From CAZHHH01 sp052400685 (GTDB taxonomy: Bacteria > Bacteroidota > Bacteroidia > Bacteroidales > Marinilabiliaceae): 64,000 nt of DNA. This document shows positions 1 to 9,329 of this stretch, piece by piece. Under the pieces are notes generated by a model. The model had not been told where the DNA came from. It made no database searches and saw only the letters and a list, made by a program, of their open reading frames with translations. The DNA is taken from the NCBI GenBank assembly GCA_052400685.1, contig JBQTGJ010000001.1. One strand, written 5' to 3'. Position 1 is the stretch's first letter, and the number at the start of each line of letters is the position of its first letter. Position numbers and translations under genes: made by a program.

Positions 1-1
1 T

Positions 2-1369
2 CCGCAAGCCTCTGATTTAAGTGACGAAAAATATGAAGCAGACAAATTAAACTATAAGTCAGAAGCTCGTTTTTTGCGTGCTTACTTTTATTGGGAGTTG
101 TTCTTGAGATACGGACCTATTCCAATTGTGACCGAAGTACTCGATCCTGATGGAGACTTATTGTCAGGCTACACAATACGACCTACAATTAAAGAGTATG
201 TTGTAGATTTTATTTTACAGGAGTTAGATGAATGTGAAGCCGGGTTAATGACATATGACGATGGCGTGAAAGCAGCTAATGCAGGACGAATTAGTATGCC
301 AATGGCACGAGCTCTTTATTCGAGAATAATGCTTTTTATGGCGAGTGATAGATATAGTGAGGAATCTGAAATTACATGGTCTGAGGCAGCACATGCTGCT
401 AAAAGTTTTATTGACGATTATGGTAGTAACTATGAATTATTTAATAGTTCAACAGGAATTGAAAACTATACAAATGCTATTTTAAGAACACAATATGAAG
501 GAAAAAATAATGAAGTTATCTTCTATCGTAATGATGTTACAATTGGGTGGAGTGAAATTGTAGATGACACTCCTGTTGGAGAAGGTGGAAACGGAGGTCT
601 TTGTCCTTCTCAAAACCTTATTGATATGTACGATATGGAAGATGGTTCTTCACCGTTTTCATCCTATGATGAAACAGGTGCTCCAGTTTACAATGGGGCA
701 ACAACACCTGATATTAATGAGGCCAGTGGTTACACTGATGCAACACTTTGGAACAACAGGGATCCTCGTATGGCAGCTTCCGTTCTTTATCAGGGAGTTG
801 AATGGGGTAGTGGAACTATCAATGTGATTAAAGGGAAACGTGATAATCCTGTTGGTAATGCCAATGCGACACCTACTGGCTATTATCTTCGAAAATACAT
901 TCCGGAAAATATATTAAGTTCAGTACACTCCGGTTCAAGTTATCGTAACTGGATTATTATACGTTATGCCGAAATTTTATTGAACTATGCAGAGGCTCTG
1001 AATGAAGCTGAAGGCCCGTCTTTTGATGTTTACAACGTTTTAGATCAAATACGCCACCGTGCAGGCATCACTGGCAATGTGGCGGATCGTTCAGATTTAA
1101 CTTCATCTAAGGCCCGAATGCGCAATTTCATTCGAAAAGAACGGGCTGTTGAATTGGCTTTCGAAGAACATAGGTATTGGGATTTGCGCCGATGGAATGT
1201 AGCAACATCCGCCCTTTCACGCGACATATATGGTGTTGATGTTGCTCCTGACGGTGTCGTTTCACGTAAAGTGGCACAAAATAGGGTGTTCGAAGAAAAA
1301 ATGTACCTCTATCCTATTCCCGAGGCAGAAGTTTGGAAAACAGATATTGAAAACAATCCAGGATGGTAA
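2..1369 (+). CDS. RagB/SusD family outer-membrane glycan-binding lipoprotein (5' truncated by window edge)
   Basis: The reading frame is open to the left edge. It reads through an EARFLRAYFYWELFLRYGPI segment, the conserved SusD helical motif, so the visible TTG at 74 is internal and the real start lies outside the window. The C-terminal part shows the other SusD hallmarks: a YAEILLNYAEALNEAEG helix, a RxRAGI-like segment (IRHRAGITG), an RKERAVELAFEEHRYWDLRRW block, and the closing LYPIPEAEV...NPGW. SusD proteins sit on the outer surface as lipoproteins and deliver glycans or peptides to a partner SusC transporter. The next gene, a SusC, starts about 50 bases downstream and has its own SusD, so this protein probably pairs with a SusC encoded to the left. 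The substrate cannot be read from sequence. Confidence 0.93.
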   Translation, partial: PQASDLSDEKYEADKLNYKSEARFLRAYFYWELFLRYGPIPIVTEVLDPDGDLLSGYTIRPTIKEYVVDFILQELDECEAGLMTYDDGVKAANAGRISMPMARALYSRIMLFMASDRYSEESEITWSEAAHAAKSFIDDYGSNYELFNSSTGIENYTNAILRTQYEGKNNEVIFYRNDVTIGWSEIVDDTPVGEGGNGGLCPSQNLIDMYDMEDGSSPFSSYDETGAPVYNGATTPDINEASGYTDATLWNNRDPRMAASVLYQGVEWGSGTINVIKGKRDNPVGNANATPTGYYLRKYIPENILSSVHSGSSYRNWIIIRYAEILLNYAEALNEAEGPSFDVYNVLDQIRHRAGITGNVADRSDLTSSKARMRNFIRKERAVELAFEEHRYWDLRRWNVATSALSRDIYGVDVAPDGVVSRKVAQNRVFEEKMYLYPIPEAEVWKTDIENNPGW

Positions 1370-1422
1370 TCCTTTAATTGAATTATATTATGTTGAATAT
1401 GATAAAATATATAAATAATAAC

Positions 1423-4400
1423 ATGGCACGAGTTCTAAGACTTTTGCTGATGGGGATATTTTTCCTTAATGCGATTTCAACTTTTGCGCAGGAGGAAAAG
1501 GTTTTAAACGGAAGAATCGTGGATCCGGAAGGCAATCCTATCTCTGGTGTTGTTGTTAACGTGGCAGAATCAAGTAAAATTGTATTGTCTGATAAAGACG
1601 GGAACTTCAGTTTAATAACCTCAATACCAAACGAAGAGATTGTCTTTACGGCTATTGGTTTTAAAAATACATCTGCTATAGCAGAGCTTAATAAAAGCTT
1701 TGAAGTTGTAATGGAACCTGATTTAGATGAGTATGAACATACTACTCCGGTAGCTTTTGGCAGAAAACAAAAGAAATTTGTGACAGAAGCCACTTCGGTT
1801 GTAACAGGCGAAGAATTACAAAAATACCCAATAACAGTACTGCAAAATGCCTTTACCTCTACTGTTAACGGGGTCGCAACCTACGAATGGGCAAGCGAAC
1901 CAGGGTGGTCCGAAACGGCCATCTATATTCGTGGTCTTAGAACCATGAATGCCAACGCGCGTGCACCTTTGATAATTGTGGATGATGTAGAAAGAGATTT
2001 GTCATTTTTGGATGCTTATCCTATTGAAAATATTACTATTTTAAAGGATGCTGCTGCTACAGCCATTTATGGAATGAGGGGGGCTAATGGAGTCATTCTT
2101 GTCACAACAAAACGAGGGGAAGAAGGACGTACGAAAATTACCATTAATCAGGAGGTTGGAGTACAAACACTTACCGGAAAAATGGAAACGCAAAATTCGT
2201 ATAACATGGCGTTAACCCGTAATCAGGTAAGATATTTAGACGGTAAAGATCCTCTGTATACTGACGATCAAATTGAAAAGTATCGTCGCGTTAGTAGTGG
2301 TGAAAAATTGGAAGGCATGGATCAGTATAAGTATTTTAGCACCAATTGGTTTGATGAATTATATAGAGATGCCGCTCCACAAACAAAAACAAACGTTACA
2401 ATTAGCGGAGGTAATAAAACGGCTCGGTATTATGTGTCATTATCACACATGTTCCAATCGGGTATGTGGAATGATAAATGGACAGAATACAATAAAGATT
2501 TTAGTACGCAACATAAATTAAACCGTTACAATTTAAGGTCTAATGTCGACATCGATATTAGCAGTCATCTCAATGTCTCTTTAGATTTAGGCGGACGTAT
2601 CGACAATATTTCTCAGCCATTAACGGGGGTTTTTAGTATTGTTACTTTTGGGGCTGTTGAGGCTAATCCAATGGAACCCGTTTACAACCCGGACGGAACG
2701 ATTTATGCATCAAGTACAGCTGCAAATGCCGGACGTCTGTTGGCTTCCTCCGGGATCGATAAAAACCGTCGACGTAATGTATACAGTACTGTAAATGTTA
2801 CCGGCGACTTGAGTGATTTGATTCCCGGCTTAAAAGCCAATGCAATTGTAAGCTTCGACTCATATGAAACATTTCAGTCCTCTCAAACCAACAATGTAAA
2901 TTCATATAATTATGATTACAATAGTGATGTTGATGATGTTTCGGGGTATACCTACACACGGTTCTCAACATATTCTGCGTTATCAAATCCAGGAACAACG
3001 CCAAGAGATTATTATTACAATATCAACTTCAGAACAGGCTTAGCTTACGACAATATTTTTGGGAAACATGCCATAAATGCTCAGGTATTTGTTCGTACCT
3101 ACAAAAATGTATCGCATGGTTCAGAATCATCTAACCGATATCTATCTTATAATGGACAAGCCACATATATATACAACAACAGGTATATATTATCAGGTAA
3201 TGTATCATATATGGGATGTGATAATTTTGCCAATGGAGATCGGTTTGATATTTTTCCTGGAGGTTCTATAGGATGGGTGCTTTCAGAAGAGTCATGGTTA
3301 AACAATAAAAATATCAATTTGTTGAAGCTTAGAGCATCTTATGGTCGTGCCGGACAATCCAATACCGGAGCCGGACGATATCCATATCAGGGTACATATG
3401 CGTCAGGCTCGGGTTATTCTTTTGGTACATCGCAGTCTTATATTGAAGGTGTATACGAAAGTGCTGCTGGTAACTTAAATAGTAAATGGGAGATATCTGA
3501 TATGGCAAATCTTGGATTAGATTTTGATATTTACCAAAAGAAACTATATGGGACTGTAGATGTGTTTAAAGAATGGCGCTCAAATATCTTAGTTGAACGT
3601 TCTACTATACCTGCCCTATTAGGTGTTACAGCGCCTGATGATTCATATGGGAAAGTTGAAAGCAGGGGCTTTGAAGTTTCTCTTGGTCACCAATACCATA
3701 TCGGAGATTTTAAATACTATATTCAAGGTCAGGTTACATGGAATACCAACGAAATTACAGAAATGGATGAGTTGGAGCCAAATGTTGAATGGCAACGTAA
3801 AACAGGTAAAAGAATATATGACAATACTTCTGTTGCTGCGCTGTATGAAGGTGCATTCAACAATACTGTTGGAGGATGGAATATCTATAAGTTTAAACAG
3901 TGGGCAAGCGATCCCGATAAAATAGCAACCAGTTACGAAGATGCTATTGCTAACCCGGACAAGTATCCTTATCATACTGCTTCTGGTACAGGCCAGGCAC
4001 TGGGTACAGCTGTATTTGAAGATTTAGATGGTGACCGTAAAATTGATTCAAATGATATGACTCCTGATAGTTACACTATCATTCCTGAATTAATACCTTC
4101 ATTAAATATAGGATTTGAATGGAAAGGATTTGACGCTCGTGTATTAATGACGGCATATTTAAACCGTTCAGTGTTCTTATCTCCTGCTATTAGTTATTCA
4201 GGATGGAGTAACATGGGTACACATGAAGTTACTAAAGCATGGGGATATTACACTGATGATCCTACTGATTCCCGTAATATTAATGCCTTATATCCTCGCC
4301 CTACTTATGGCGGTTTTAATTCCATTGACAGTGACAGAGGGTCAGGAACTTACCAAAATGATATTTGGGTAAGAAACGGAAATTTTTTATCTCTGCGAAA

Positions 4401-4599
4401 TGTTGAAATAGGATACTCTTTACCTAAAACGCTAATCAGCAAGGTAAATATGACTCAATGCAGGGTTTACTTAAGTGGTTATAACCTTCATACATTTAGC
4501 GATTTGCCAGACGGTGTTGACCCCGAAAAACCAATGAGTTATTGTTGGTGGTATCCCAAAACCCGTTCTTTCTCAGTGGGTGTTAAAATAGGTTTTTAA
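1423..4599 (+). CDS. SusC/RagA family TonB-linked outer-membrane transporter
   Basis: About 1058 residues. The N-terminus is a signal peptide (MARVLRLLLMGIFFLNAIS, cleaved near FAQ). A carboxypeptidase-D regulatory-like beta-sandwich follows (NGRIVDPEGNPISGVVV). Next comes the TonB plug, with the SusC-type stretch IENITILKDAAATAIYGMRG and GANGVILVTTKRG, and then a long aromatic-rich beta barrel ending in VGVKIGF. ATG codons at 1390 and 1399 are also in frame, but 1423 gives the most compact signal peptide. Family role: energy-dependent import of oligosaccharides or peptides across the outer membrane together with a SusD lid. It sits about 53 bases after one susD and 20 bases before another, so the three genes are probably co-transcribed. 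Confidence 0.95.
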   Translation: MARVLRLLLMGIFFLNAISTFAQEEKVLNGRIVDPEGNPISGVVVNVAESSKIVLSDKDGNFSLITSIPNEEIVFTAIGFKNTSAIAELNKSFEVVMEPDLDEYEHTTPVAFGRKQKKFVTEATSVVTGEELQKYPITVLQNAFTSTVNGVATYEWASEPGWSETAIYIRGLRTMNANARAPLIIVDDVERDLSFLDAYPIENITILKDAAATAIYGMRGANGVILVTTKRGEEGRTKITINQEVGVQTLTGKMETQNSYNMALTRNQVRYLDGKDPLYTDDQIEKYRRVSSGEKLEGMDQYKYFSTNWFDELYRDAAPQTKTNVTISGGNKTARYYVSLSHMFQSGMWNDKWTEYNKDFSTQHKLNRYNLRSNVDIDISSHLNVSLDLGGRIDNISQPLTGVFSIVTFGAVEANPMEPVYNPDGTIYASSTAANAGRLLASSGIDKNRRRNVYSTVNVTGDLSDLIPGLKANAIVSFDSYETFQSSQTNNVNSYNYDYNSDVDDVSGYTYTRFSTYSALSNPGTTPRDYYYNINFRTGLAYDNIFGKHAINAQVFVRTYKNVSHGSESSNRYLSYNGQATYIYNNRYILSGNVSYMGCDNFANGDRFDIFPGGSIGWVLSEESWLNNKNINLLKLRASYGRAGQSNTGAGRYPYQGTYASGSGYSFGTSQSYIEGVYESAAGNLNSKWEISDMANLGLDFDIYQKKLYGTVDVFKEWRSNILVERSTIPALLGVTAPDDSYGKVESRGFEVSLGHQYHIGDFKYYIQGQVTWNTNEITEMDELEPNVEWQRKTGKRIYDNTSVAALYEGAFNNTVGGWNIYKFKQWASDPDKIATSYEDAIANPDKYPYHTASGTGQALGTAVFEDLDGDRKIDSNDMTPDSYTIIPELIPSLNIGFEWKGFDARVLMTAYLNRSVFLSPAISYSGWSNMGTHEVTKAWGYYTDDPTDSRNINALYPRPTYGGFNSIDSDRGSGTYQNDIWVRNGNFLSLRNVEIGYSLPKTLISKVNMTQCRVYLSGYNLHTFSDLPDGVDPEKPMSYCWWYPKTRSFSVGVKIGF

Positions 4600-4618
4600 T
4601 TTTATAAACAGTATTAAA

Positions 4619-6406
4619 ATGAATAAGTTAATATTATATATTACAAGTGCAATATTAGCCCTTGCCTTGTTTTCATGTAGCGATTATCTTGATAAAGAAT
4701 ACGATATTTCTATGTCGGAAGATCAGGTTTTCTCTAATGAAGATAATACCCGTGGTTTTTTGGCTAATATTTATACAAATCTCCCGGATGGATTTAGTGG
4801 TTATACCAATGGGCAGTTTTTAGGTGCCTCACGTGACTGTATGACGGACAATGCAGTTTCTTATTGGAATGTACACTATTACCATGGTGTACTTACCGAT
4901 AGTTATGATGCCACAAATCATCCTCTTATTTTTTTCTGGGGAGATAATGTTAGTGCTATCAGAAAAACCAATCAGTTTTTAAAAAATGCAAAAGAATCTG
5001 TCATTGGTAATGCCGAAAAACAGGGTGACGATAATAAATTATATGAGCGGTATATGGCTGAAGCTAAGTTGTTACGAGCAATTTTTCATTTTGAATTAGT
5101 CCGATGGTTTGGCGATGCTCCTATTATCGGTGAAGATGAAGAGGGAATTCCGATTGTTTTTGATCTTAGTAATCCTAGTGCCATGAATATGGAACGCACC
5201 GACGCTGCCGATGCATTAAAGTGGATTGCTGATCAATGTGATTTGGTAAAGGACATATTGCCATTTAGATACGAAAATGAAACAGAGAATTGGGGACGAA
5301 TGAACGGTGCAGCTGCATATGCATTAAAATCCCGTGCACTTCTCTATCGTGCATCAGCGTTAAATAACCCGAGCAATGATGCTTCATATTGGCAGGAAGC
5401 TGCTCAGGCTGCAAAAGATTTTATTGAGGTTAATAATCAACAAAATAATCCTTATAAATTATATAGTACAGGTAATCCTGACAACGATTACTATGAGTGT
5501 TTTGTTACGACTCCGACGCTTAATGATGAATTTATTCTTTGTCGTTCTACTTGGACAACATATGAAATTGAGCTCTTTTTAGCTCCTTGCGGCTTTAGTG
5601 GTTCAATTAATTCTGTCGGTCGTACAAATCCAACCCAAAATCTGGTTGACTGTTACGAGACAAAGAATGGTTTGCCTATAGATAAGGATCCAAATTATGA
5701 TGCGCAGAATCCTTATTCCAATCGTGACCCACGTCTTGAGCAAACGATTCTTCATCAAGGATCCATATGGGGAGATGAAGAGCAAGAGGAAAATCGTGCC
5801 GTAGATGTCTCTTCACCTGATGGAGTCGATTATCAGGAGCTACATGGTGGTACTCTGACAGGATATTATACTAAAAAATTCTTGAACAATATATCTTTTA
5901 AAAATCCGAATACGCCAATTCATGCATGGCCAATTTTTAGATATGGAGAACTGCTGTTGAACGCCGCAGAAGCTGTTAATGAAGCAGAGGGCCCTGGCAA
6001 CGCATATCAGTATATTAACGAACTTCGGGCTCGTGTTGGTATGCCAAACTATTCAGGTATGACTAAAGACGAATTGCGTGAACGAATTAGAAATGAGCGT
6101 CGTATCGAGTTGTGTTTTGAAGACCATCGATTTTTTGATGAACGCAGATGGATGATTTTTGAGGATCAGACGGTTTCGTCAGAAAAGAATAAACCTCTTT
6201 ATCAACAATATTATAATTTGTATGGAGTGGTAGTAACGAACCCTGGTGATCCTGTTTATGAATATGGTCCAGCAGATTCTCACCCAGTCCGTTCTTTTAC
6301 AACTCCTAAGAATTATTTATTTCCATTACCCGATGATGAAGTTAAACGAGCACCTAATTTAGGCCAAAACCCAGGTTGGGAATTGACTGTATCCGCCGAA
6401 GAATAA
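4619..6406 (+). CDS. RagB/SusD family lipoprotein, partner of the upstream SusC
   Basis: 595 residues. The start gives a lipoprotein signal (MNKLILYITSAILALALFSC) with a lipobox ending at Cys20, followed by SDYLDKEYD, the typical SusD beginning. The conserved helices are visible: EAKLLRAIFHFELVRWFGDAP near residues 145-165, YGELLLNAAEAVNEAEG, INELRARVGMP, and RIRNERRIELCFEDHRFFDERRW, then a C-terminal LFPLPDDEV...NPGW. It is spaced only 20 bases from the SusC stop and is followed by a strong terminator at 6433, so it closes the operon. No glycoside hydrolase or sigma/anti-sigma pair is adjacent on this side. The ligand class is therefore undetermined. Confidence 0.95.
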   Translation: MNKLILYITSAILALALFSCSDYLDKEYDISMSEDQVFSNEDNTRGFLANIYTNLPDGFSGYTNGQFLGASRDCMTDNAVSYWNVHYYHGVLTDSYDATNHPLIFFWGDNVSAIRKTNQFLKNAKESVIGNAEKQGDDNKLYERYMAEAKLLRAIFHFELVRWFGDAPIIGEDEEGIPIVFDLSNPSAMNMERTDAADALKWIADQCDLVKDILPFRYENETENWGRMNGAAAYALKSRALLYRASALNNPSNDASYWQEAAQAAKDFIEVNNQQNNPYKLYSTGNPDNDYYECFVTTPTLNDEFILCRSTWTTYEIELFLAPCGFSGSINSVGRTNPTQNLVDCYETKNGLPIDKDPNYDAQNPYSNRDPRLEQTILHQGSIWGDEEQEENRAVDVSSPDGVDYQELHGGTLTGYYTKKFLNNISFKNPNTPIHAWPIFRYGELLLNAAEAVNEAEGPGNAYQYINELRARVGMPNYSGMTKDELRERIRNERRIELCFEDHRFFDERRWMIFEDQTVSSEKNKPLYQQYYNLYGVVVTNPGDPVYEYGPADSHPVRSFTTPKNYLFPLPDDEVKRAPNLGQNPGWELTVSAEE

Positions 6407-6432
6407 ATATAATATTTAGACACATTATAGAA

Positions 6433-6469
6433 ACGTGAAAGGAGTAGGAATGTCCTTTCACGTTTTTTT
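6433..6469 (+). terminator. Intrinsic terminator of the SusC/SusD operon
   Basis: A perfect 11-bp stem (ACGTGAAAGGA at 6433-6443 pairing with 6453-6463) with a 9-base loop is followed by a run of seven T. It lies 27 bases after the susD stop codon. Confidence 0.9.
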
Positions 6470-6497
6470 GTAGATGAGTTATTAAACTACTAAAATT

Positions 6498-6635
6498 GGG
6501 CCTGTCCATAAAGTCAGGAGTTTGATTGGAGTTCAAATTCAAGACTTCCGCAGCTCAAAAGATTTGAGTTTACTCACGTAAATGGATATTTTGAAAACAA
6601 GCGTAACGTAGAAGTTGGACTTTAGCGGCAGGCTC
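6498..6635 (+). repeat. Dispersed intergenic repeat, copy A (full length)
   Basis: About 138 bases. The ends are imperfect inverted repeats (GCCTGTCCATAAAG at the left, CTTTAGCGGCAGGC at the right). Internal blocks shared with the other copies are GTTCAAATTCAAG, GAGTTTACT..GTAAATGG, and AAGCGTAACGTAGAAGTTGG. It lies between the susD terminator and the trp promoter. No open frame of note. Confidence 0.8.
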
Positions 6636-6869
6636 AAAATAATGTTTGCTTATAACGGCTGATTTCTTGGTGACGTTCGTCATTGAAATGGTTTTATAAA
6701 AAAGTAAGCTTCTGTTTTTAGATTTTCACAGGCGCTGAAACTCAATTTCTTAATTCAGGCTCCCTGTTTTCTGGATATATTTTATTTTTTAATGTTGTCA
6801 ATTGCTTATTACACAGTTTGTTGTTGTGTGTGTTGCAGGGTTGGCATGAAAAATTATATCTCAAAATAG

Positions 6870-6900
6870 TTGTTTTTTTAAAAATCACTACTTAAACTTG
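6870..6900 (+). promoter_or_regulatory. Probable trp operon promoter (Bacteroidota type)
   Basis: A TTG at 6870-6872, a 20-base spacer and TAAACTTG at 6893-6900 approximate the Bacteroidota -33/-7 consensus (TTTG, TAnnTTTG). The expected start of transcription falls shortly before the trp leader peptide ATG at 6924. One base of the -7 box departs from consensus. Confidence 0.5.
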
Positions 6901-6923
6901 TAAAATAATTACAAACAGAAACA

Positions 6924-7013
6924 ATGACTTCTATTATTCGCAATAATAATTGGTGGTGGCGTAGTTCAATCTTCAAATCGGGAGTTGAAACCATGCCTCT
7001 TTGTCTATTGTGA
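6924..7013 (+). CDS. trpL: trp operon leader peptide with three consecutive Trp codons
   Basis: A 29-codon frame, ATG 6924 to TGA 7011-7013, reads MTSIIRNNNWWWRSSIFKSG and then nine more residues. Three tandem TGG codons (6951-6959), followed after the stop by a strong terminator hairpin at 7037-7069 and then trpE, are the defining layout of ribosome-mediated transcription attenuation. When charged tRNA-Trp is scarce the ribosome stalls on the TGG run. A short pairing possibility (TTCAA 6965-6969 with TTGAA 6985-6989) lies just past the Trp codons. I did not find an obvious strong antiterminator by eye. The arrangement resembles the published 'Bacteroid-trp' RNA motif class as I recall it, but I cannot run the covariance search. 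Confidence 0.88.
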   Translation: MTSIIRNNNWWWRSSIFKSGVETMPLCLL

Positions 7014-7033
7014 AGCAAAAGATATTTAAAAAG

Positions 7034-7069
7034 AAAAAGGCTTGTCGGAAACCCCGACAAGCCTTTTTT
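7034..7069 (+). terminator. trp attenuator terminator hairpin
   Basis: A perfect stem GGCTTGTCGG (7039-7048) pairs with CCGACAAGCC (7054-7063) around a 5-base loop, extended by A-T pairs and followed by six T. It lies between the Trp-rich leader peptide and trpE, so it is read as the attenuator rather than an end-of-operon terminator. Confidence 0.92.
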
Positions 7070-7115
7070 GGTTTTATATCACTCGTTAAAAATTAATGTA
7101 TTAAACATATCACCC

Positions 7116-8531
7116 ATGAAACAATATCCCATTAAAGTTAGTTGTAAGCGTATTCCGGCACATTTAGGAGATGTGGTAACACCTGTGAGTATTTATCTTA
7201 CATTACGCGATTTGTATCCCAATACCATTTTACTTGAAAGTTCCGATTACCATGGTAACTCCAACTCGATGTCGTTTATCTGTTTCGATCCGTTGGCCGA
7301 TTTTGTGGTTGAGAATGAATTGGTGAAATGCCGGTTTCCGGATGGTAAAGAAGAAAAGACTTCCTTGCCGGCTACTGTTCCGCTGACGGAACTTATGCAG
7401 TCGTTTATCAATCGTTTGGAGGTGGAGAAGACGGCTTGCCCTGTTTCGGCTTCCGGACTGTTTGGGTATACATCTTACGACGCTGTTCGTTATTTCGAAT
7501 CGGTTAAGCTTAATATAAATGCCAATGCGCCGCATGCCATTCCTGATATGCGTTATCATTTGTACCGCTCGGTTATTGCGTTTAATCATTTTACTAATCA
7601 GTTGTTCTTTATTGAGCATTTGTACGCTAACGACATCAGTCATATGGAGAAGTTGCTGAATGTATTACGCAATCGAACGGTGCCTGCTTTTAGCTTTCAC
7701 CCTGAAGGCAGCGAAAAATCCTCAATGACCGATGATGATTATCGTCAGATGGTTCTGAAAGGAAAAGAACATTGTTTTAGGGGCGATGTGTTCCAGGTTG
7801 TGTTATCACGTCAGTTTACCCAATCCTTTAAAGGGGATGAATTTAATGTTTACAGAGCTTTACGACACATTAATCCGTCACCTTATCTTTTCTTTTTTGA
7901 TTATGGTAACTACCGTTTGTTTGGTTCTTCGCCCGAAAGTCAGTTAATTGTTGATAATGGTATTGCGTCCATAAATCCCATTGCCGGTACTTTTAAACGC
8001 ACCGGAGACGATATGAAAGATTTAAAACTGGCGGAGGATCTTGCGAAAGATGAAAAGGAAAATGCTGAACATGTGATGTTGGTTGATTTGGCCCGTAACG
8101 ATTTGGCCCGTAATTGTACGCAGGTTAAAGTAAAAACCTTTAAAGAGATACAATACTACAGTCACGTGTTGCATTTGGTTTCGGAAGTCAATGGTATTCT
8201 AAAGAGTCATTCAACAACCCCGCGTGTGATGGGCGATACTTTTCCTGCCGGAACGCTTTCTGGCGCTCCTAAGTTTAAAGCAATGGAGCTCATTAATAAA
8301 TATGAGCCGCATCAACGTGGTTTTTATGGCGGTTGTATTGGTATGATGGGGCTCGATGGAAGTTTTAATCAGGCTATCGCCATTCGTTCTTTTTTAAGTA
8401 AAGACAACACTTTGTTTTATCAGGCAGGGGCAGGTATTGTTGCTCAATCAACCGATGTGAATGAATTAAACGAAGTCAACAATAAATTAGGGGCTCTCAA
8501 AAAAGCCATTGATATGGCGAAGGAGTTTTAA
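7116..8531 (+). CDS. trpE: Anthranilate synthase component I
   Basis: 471 residues from ATG 7116; the frame is open further upstream, but that part overlaps the attenuator terminator. It converts chorismate plus glutamine-derived ammonia to anthranilate, the first committed step of Trp synthesis. The N-terminal domain carries LLESSDY (residues 39-45), the family's tryptophan feedback-binding motif, so allosteric inhibition is expected. The C-terminal chorismate-binding domain shows FGSSPESQL, PIAGTFKRTG, LARNDLARN, FPAGTLSGAPK and GAGIVAQSTD. First gene of the trp operon, controlled by the upstream leader. It partners with TrpG, encoded 103 bases downstream. Confidence 0.97.
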   Translation: MKQYPIKVSCKRIPAHLGDVVTPVSIYLTLRDLYPNTILLESSDYHGNSNSMSFICFDPLADFVVENELVKCRFPDGKEEKTSLPATVPLTELMQSFINRLEVEKTACPVSASGLFGYTSYDAVRYFESVKLNINANAPHAIPDMRYHLYRSVIAFNHFTNQLFFIEHLYANDISHMEKLLNVLRNRTVPAFSFHPEGSEKSSMTDDDYRQMVLKGKEHCFRGDVFQVVLSRQFTQSFKGDEFNVYRALRHINPSPYLFFFDYGNYRLFGSSPESQLIVDNGIASINPIAGTFKRTGDDMKDLKLAEDLAKDEKENAEHVMLVDLARNDLARNCTQVKVKTFKEIQYYSHVLHLVSEVNGILKSHSTTPRVMGDTFPAGTLSGAPKFKAMELINKYEPHQRGFYGGCIGMMGLDGSFNQAIAIRSFLSKDNTLFYQAGAGIVAQSTDVNELNEVNNKLGALKKAIDMAKEF

Positions 8532-8549
8532 TATTTTATGGCTCATTTT

Positions 8550-8634
8550 TATACTTGAAAATCATGAATCGACCATGATAATTGATTCTTTTCATGGAGT
8601 TTCATATGGCAATTGAAAAACAAATTATAATGAT
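8550..8634 (+). promoter_or_regulatory. Trp-internal leader element ahead of trpG
   Basis: This intergenic stretch shares an ordered set of blocks with those ahead of trpD and trpA: (T)ATACTTGAAAATC.., CGACCATGATAAT, a short hairpin (TGAttCT...AGttTCA), TATGGCAATTGAAAAAC, then ATTATAATGATATG at the trpG start. CCAT (8573-8576) can pair with ATGG (8606-8609 region), enclosing the small hairpin. A four-codon frame ATG-AAT-CGA-CCA-TGA starts at 8564. It could be a structured RNA, an internal promoter (TATACTTG resembles a -7 box), or both. Confidence 0.55.
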
Positions 8635-9204
8635 ATGAAAATATTAGTTTTAGATAATTACGACTCTTTTACCTATAATTTGGTTCATTATCTGGAGGAG
8701 TTAACCGATGGGGAAGTTGATGTGTTTCGTAACGACCAGATCACCATTGAGGAAGCGGCTGCTTATGATAAAATAGTATTGTCGCCCGGCCCCGGGATAC
8801 CTGATGAAGCAGGTATTTTAAAGCCTTTGATTAAGGCACTGGCACCAACCCACAGCATTTTGGGCGTTTGTCTGGGCTGTCAGGCTATTGCCGAGGTGTT
8901 TGGCGGATCTATTTATAATCTGGCCAAGGTGTACCATGGCGTAGCTACCCCTGTAAAGGTCTGCGACTCAAAGGAAAAATTGTTTAAAAATATTCCTGAA
9001 ACATTTCAGGCCGGGCGTTATCACTCATGGGTGGTGAAGGCCGATGACCTGCCTGAAGTGCTCGGTGTTACAGCCAAAGATGAACATGGTCAGATAATGG
9101 GCATCAGGCATAAACAAATGGATGTACGAGGCGTTCAGTTTCATCCCGAAAGTGTCCTTACCGATCATGGAAAGGCGATGATTAAGAATTGGTTGGATGA
9201 TTAA
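8635..9204 (+). CDS. trpG: Anthranilate synthase component II, glutamine amidotransferase
   Basis: 189 residues, full length for a stand-alone TrpG. It hydrolyses glutamine and passes ammonia to TrpE. The class I amidotransferase signature is intact: oxyanion loop SPGPG (50-54), nucleophile Cys79 in GVCLGCQAIAE, and the His170/Glu172 pair in FHPESVLT. The N-terminus (MKILVLDNYDSFTYNL) is standard. It is not fused to TrpE or TrpD. The 103-base gap after trpE holds the leader-like element described separately. It could in principle also serve as PabA, but operon position argues for TrpG. Confidence 0.96.
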   Translation: MKILVLDNYDSFTYNLVHYLEELTDGEVDVFRNDQITIEEAAAYDKIVLSPGPGIPDEAGILKPLIKALAPTHSILGVCLGCQAIAEVFGGSIYNLAKVYHGVATPVKVCDSKEKLFKNIPETFQAGRYHSWVVKADDLPEVLGVTAKDEHGQIMGIRHKQMDVRGVQFHPESVLTDHGKAMIKNWLDD

Positions 9205-9237
9205 TAGGTCGCCGAAAGTAGTTCATTTAGTATCTAA

Positions 9238-9329
9238 TATAGTTGAAACGACCATAATGCATATTCTTTTTCATTAAAGAGAATGAGTGTTTATATGGCA
9301 ATTAAAAACGCATTATAATCATATTAATC
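9238..9329 (+). promoter_or_regulatory. Trp-internal leader element ahead of trpD
   Basis: The blocks match those before trpG and trpA: TATAGTTGAAACGACCATAATG, a clear hairpin (ATTCTTT with AAAGAGAAT), TATATGGCAATTAAAAACG, then ATTATAATCATATTAATC directly before the trpD ATG. CCATA and TATGG can form an outer helix. A four-codon frame TTG-AAA-CGA-CCA-TAA begins at 9243. Confidence 0.55.
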
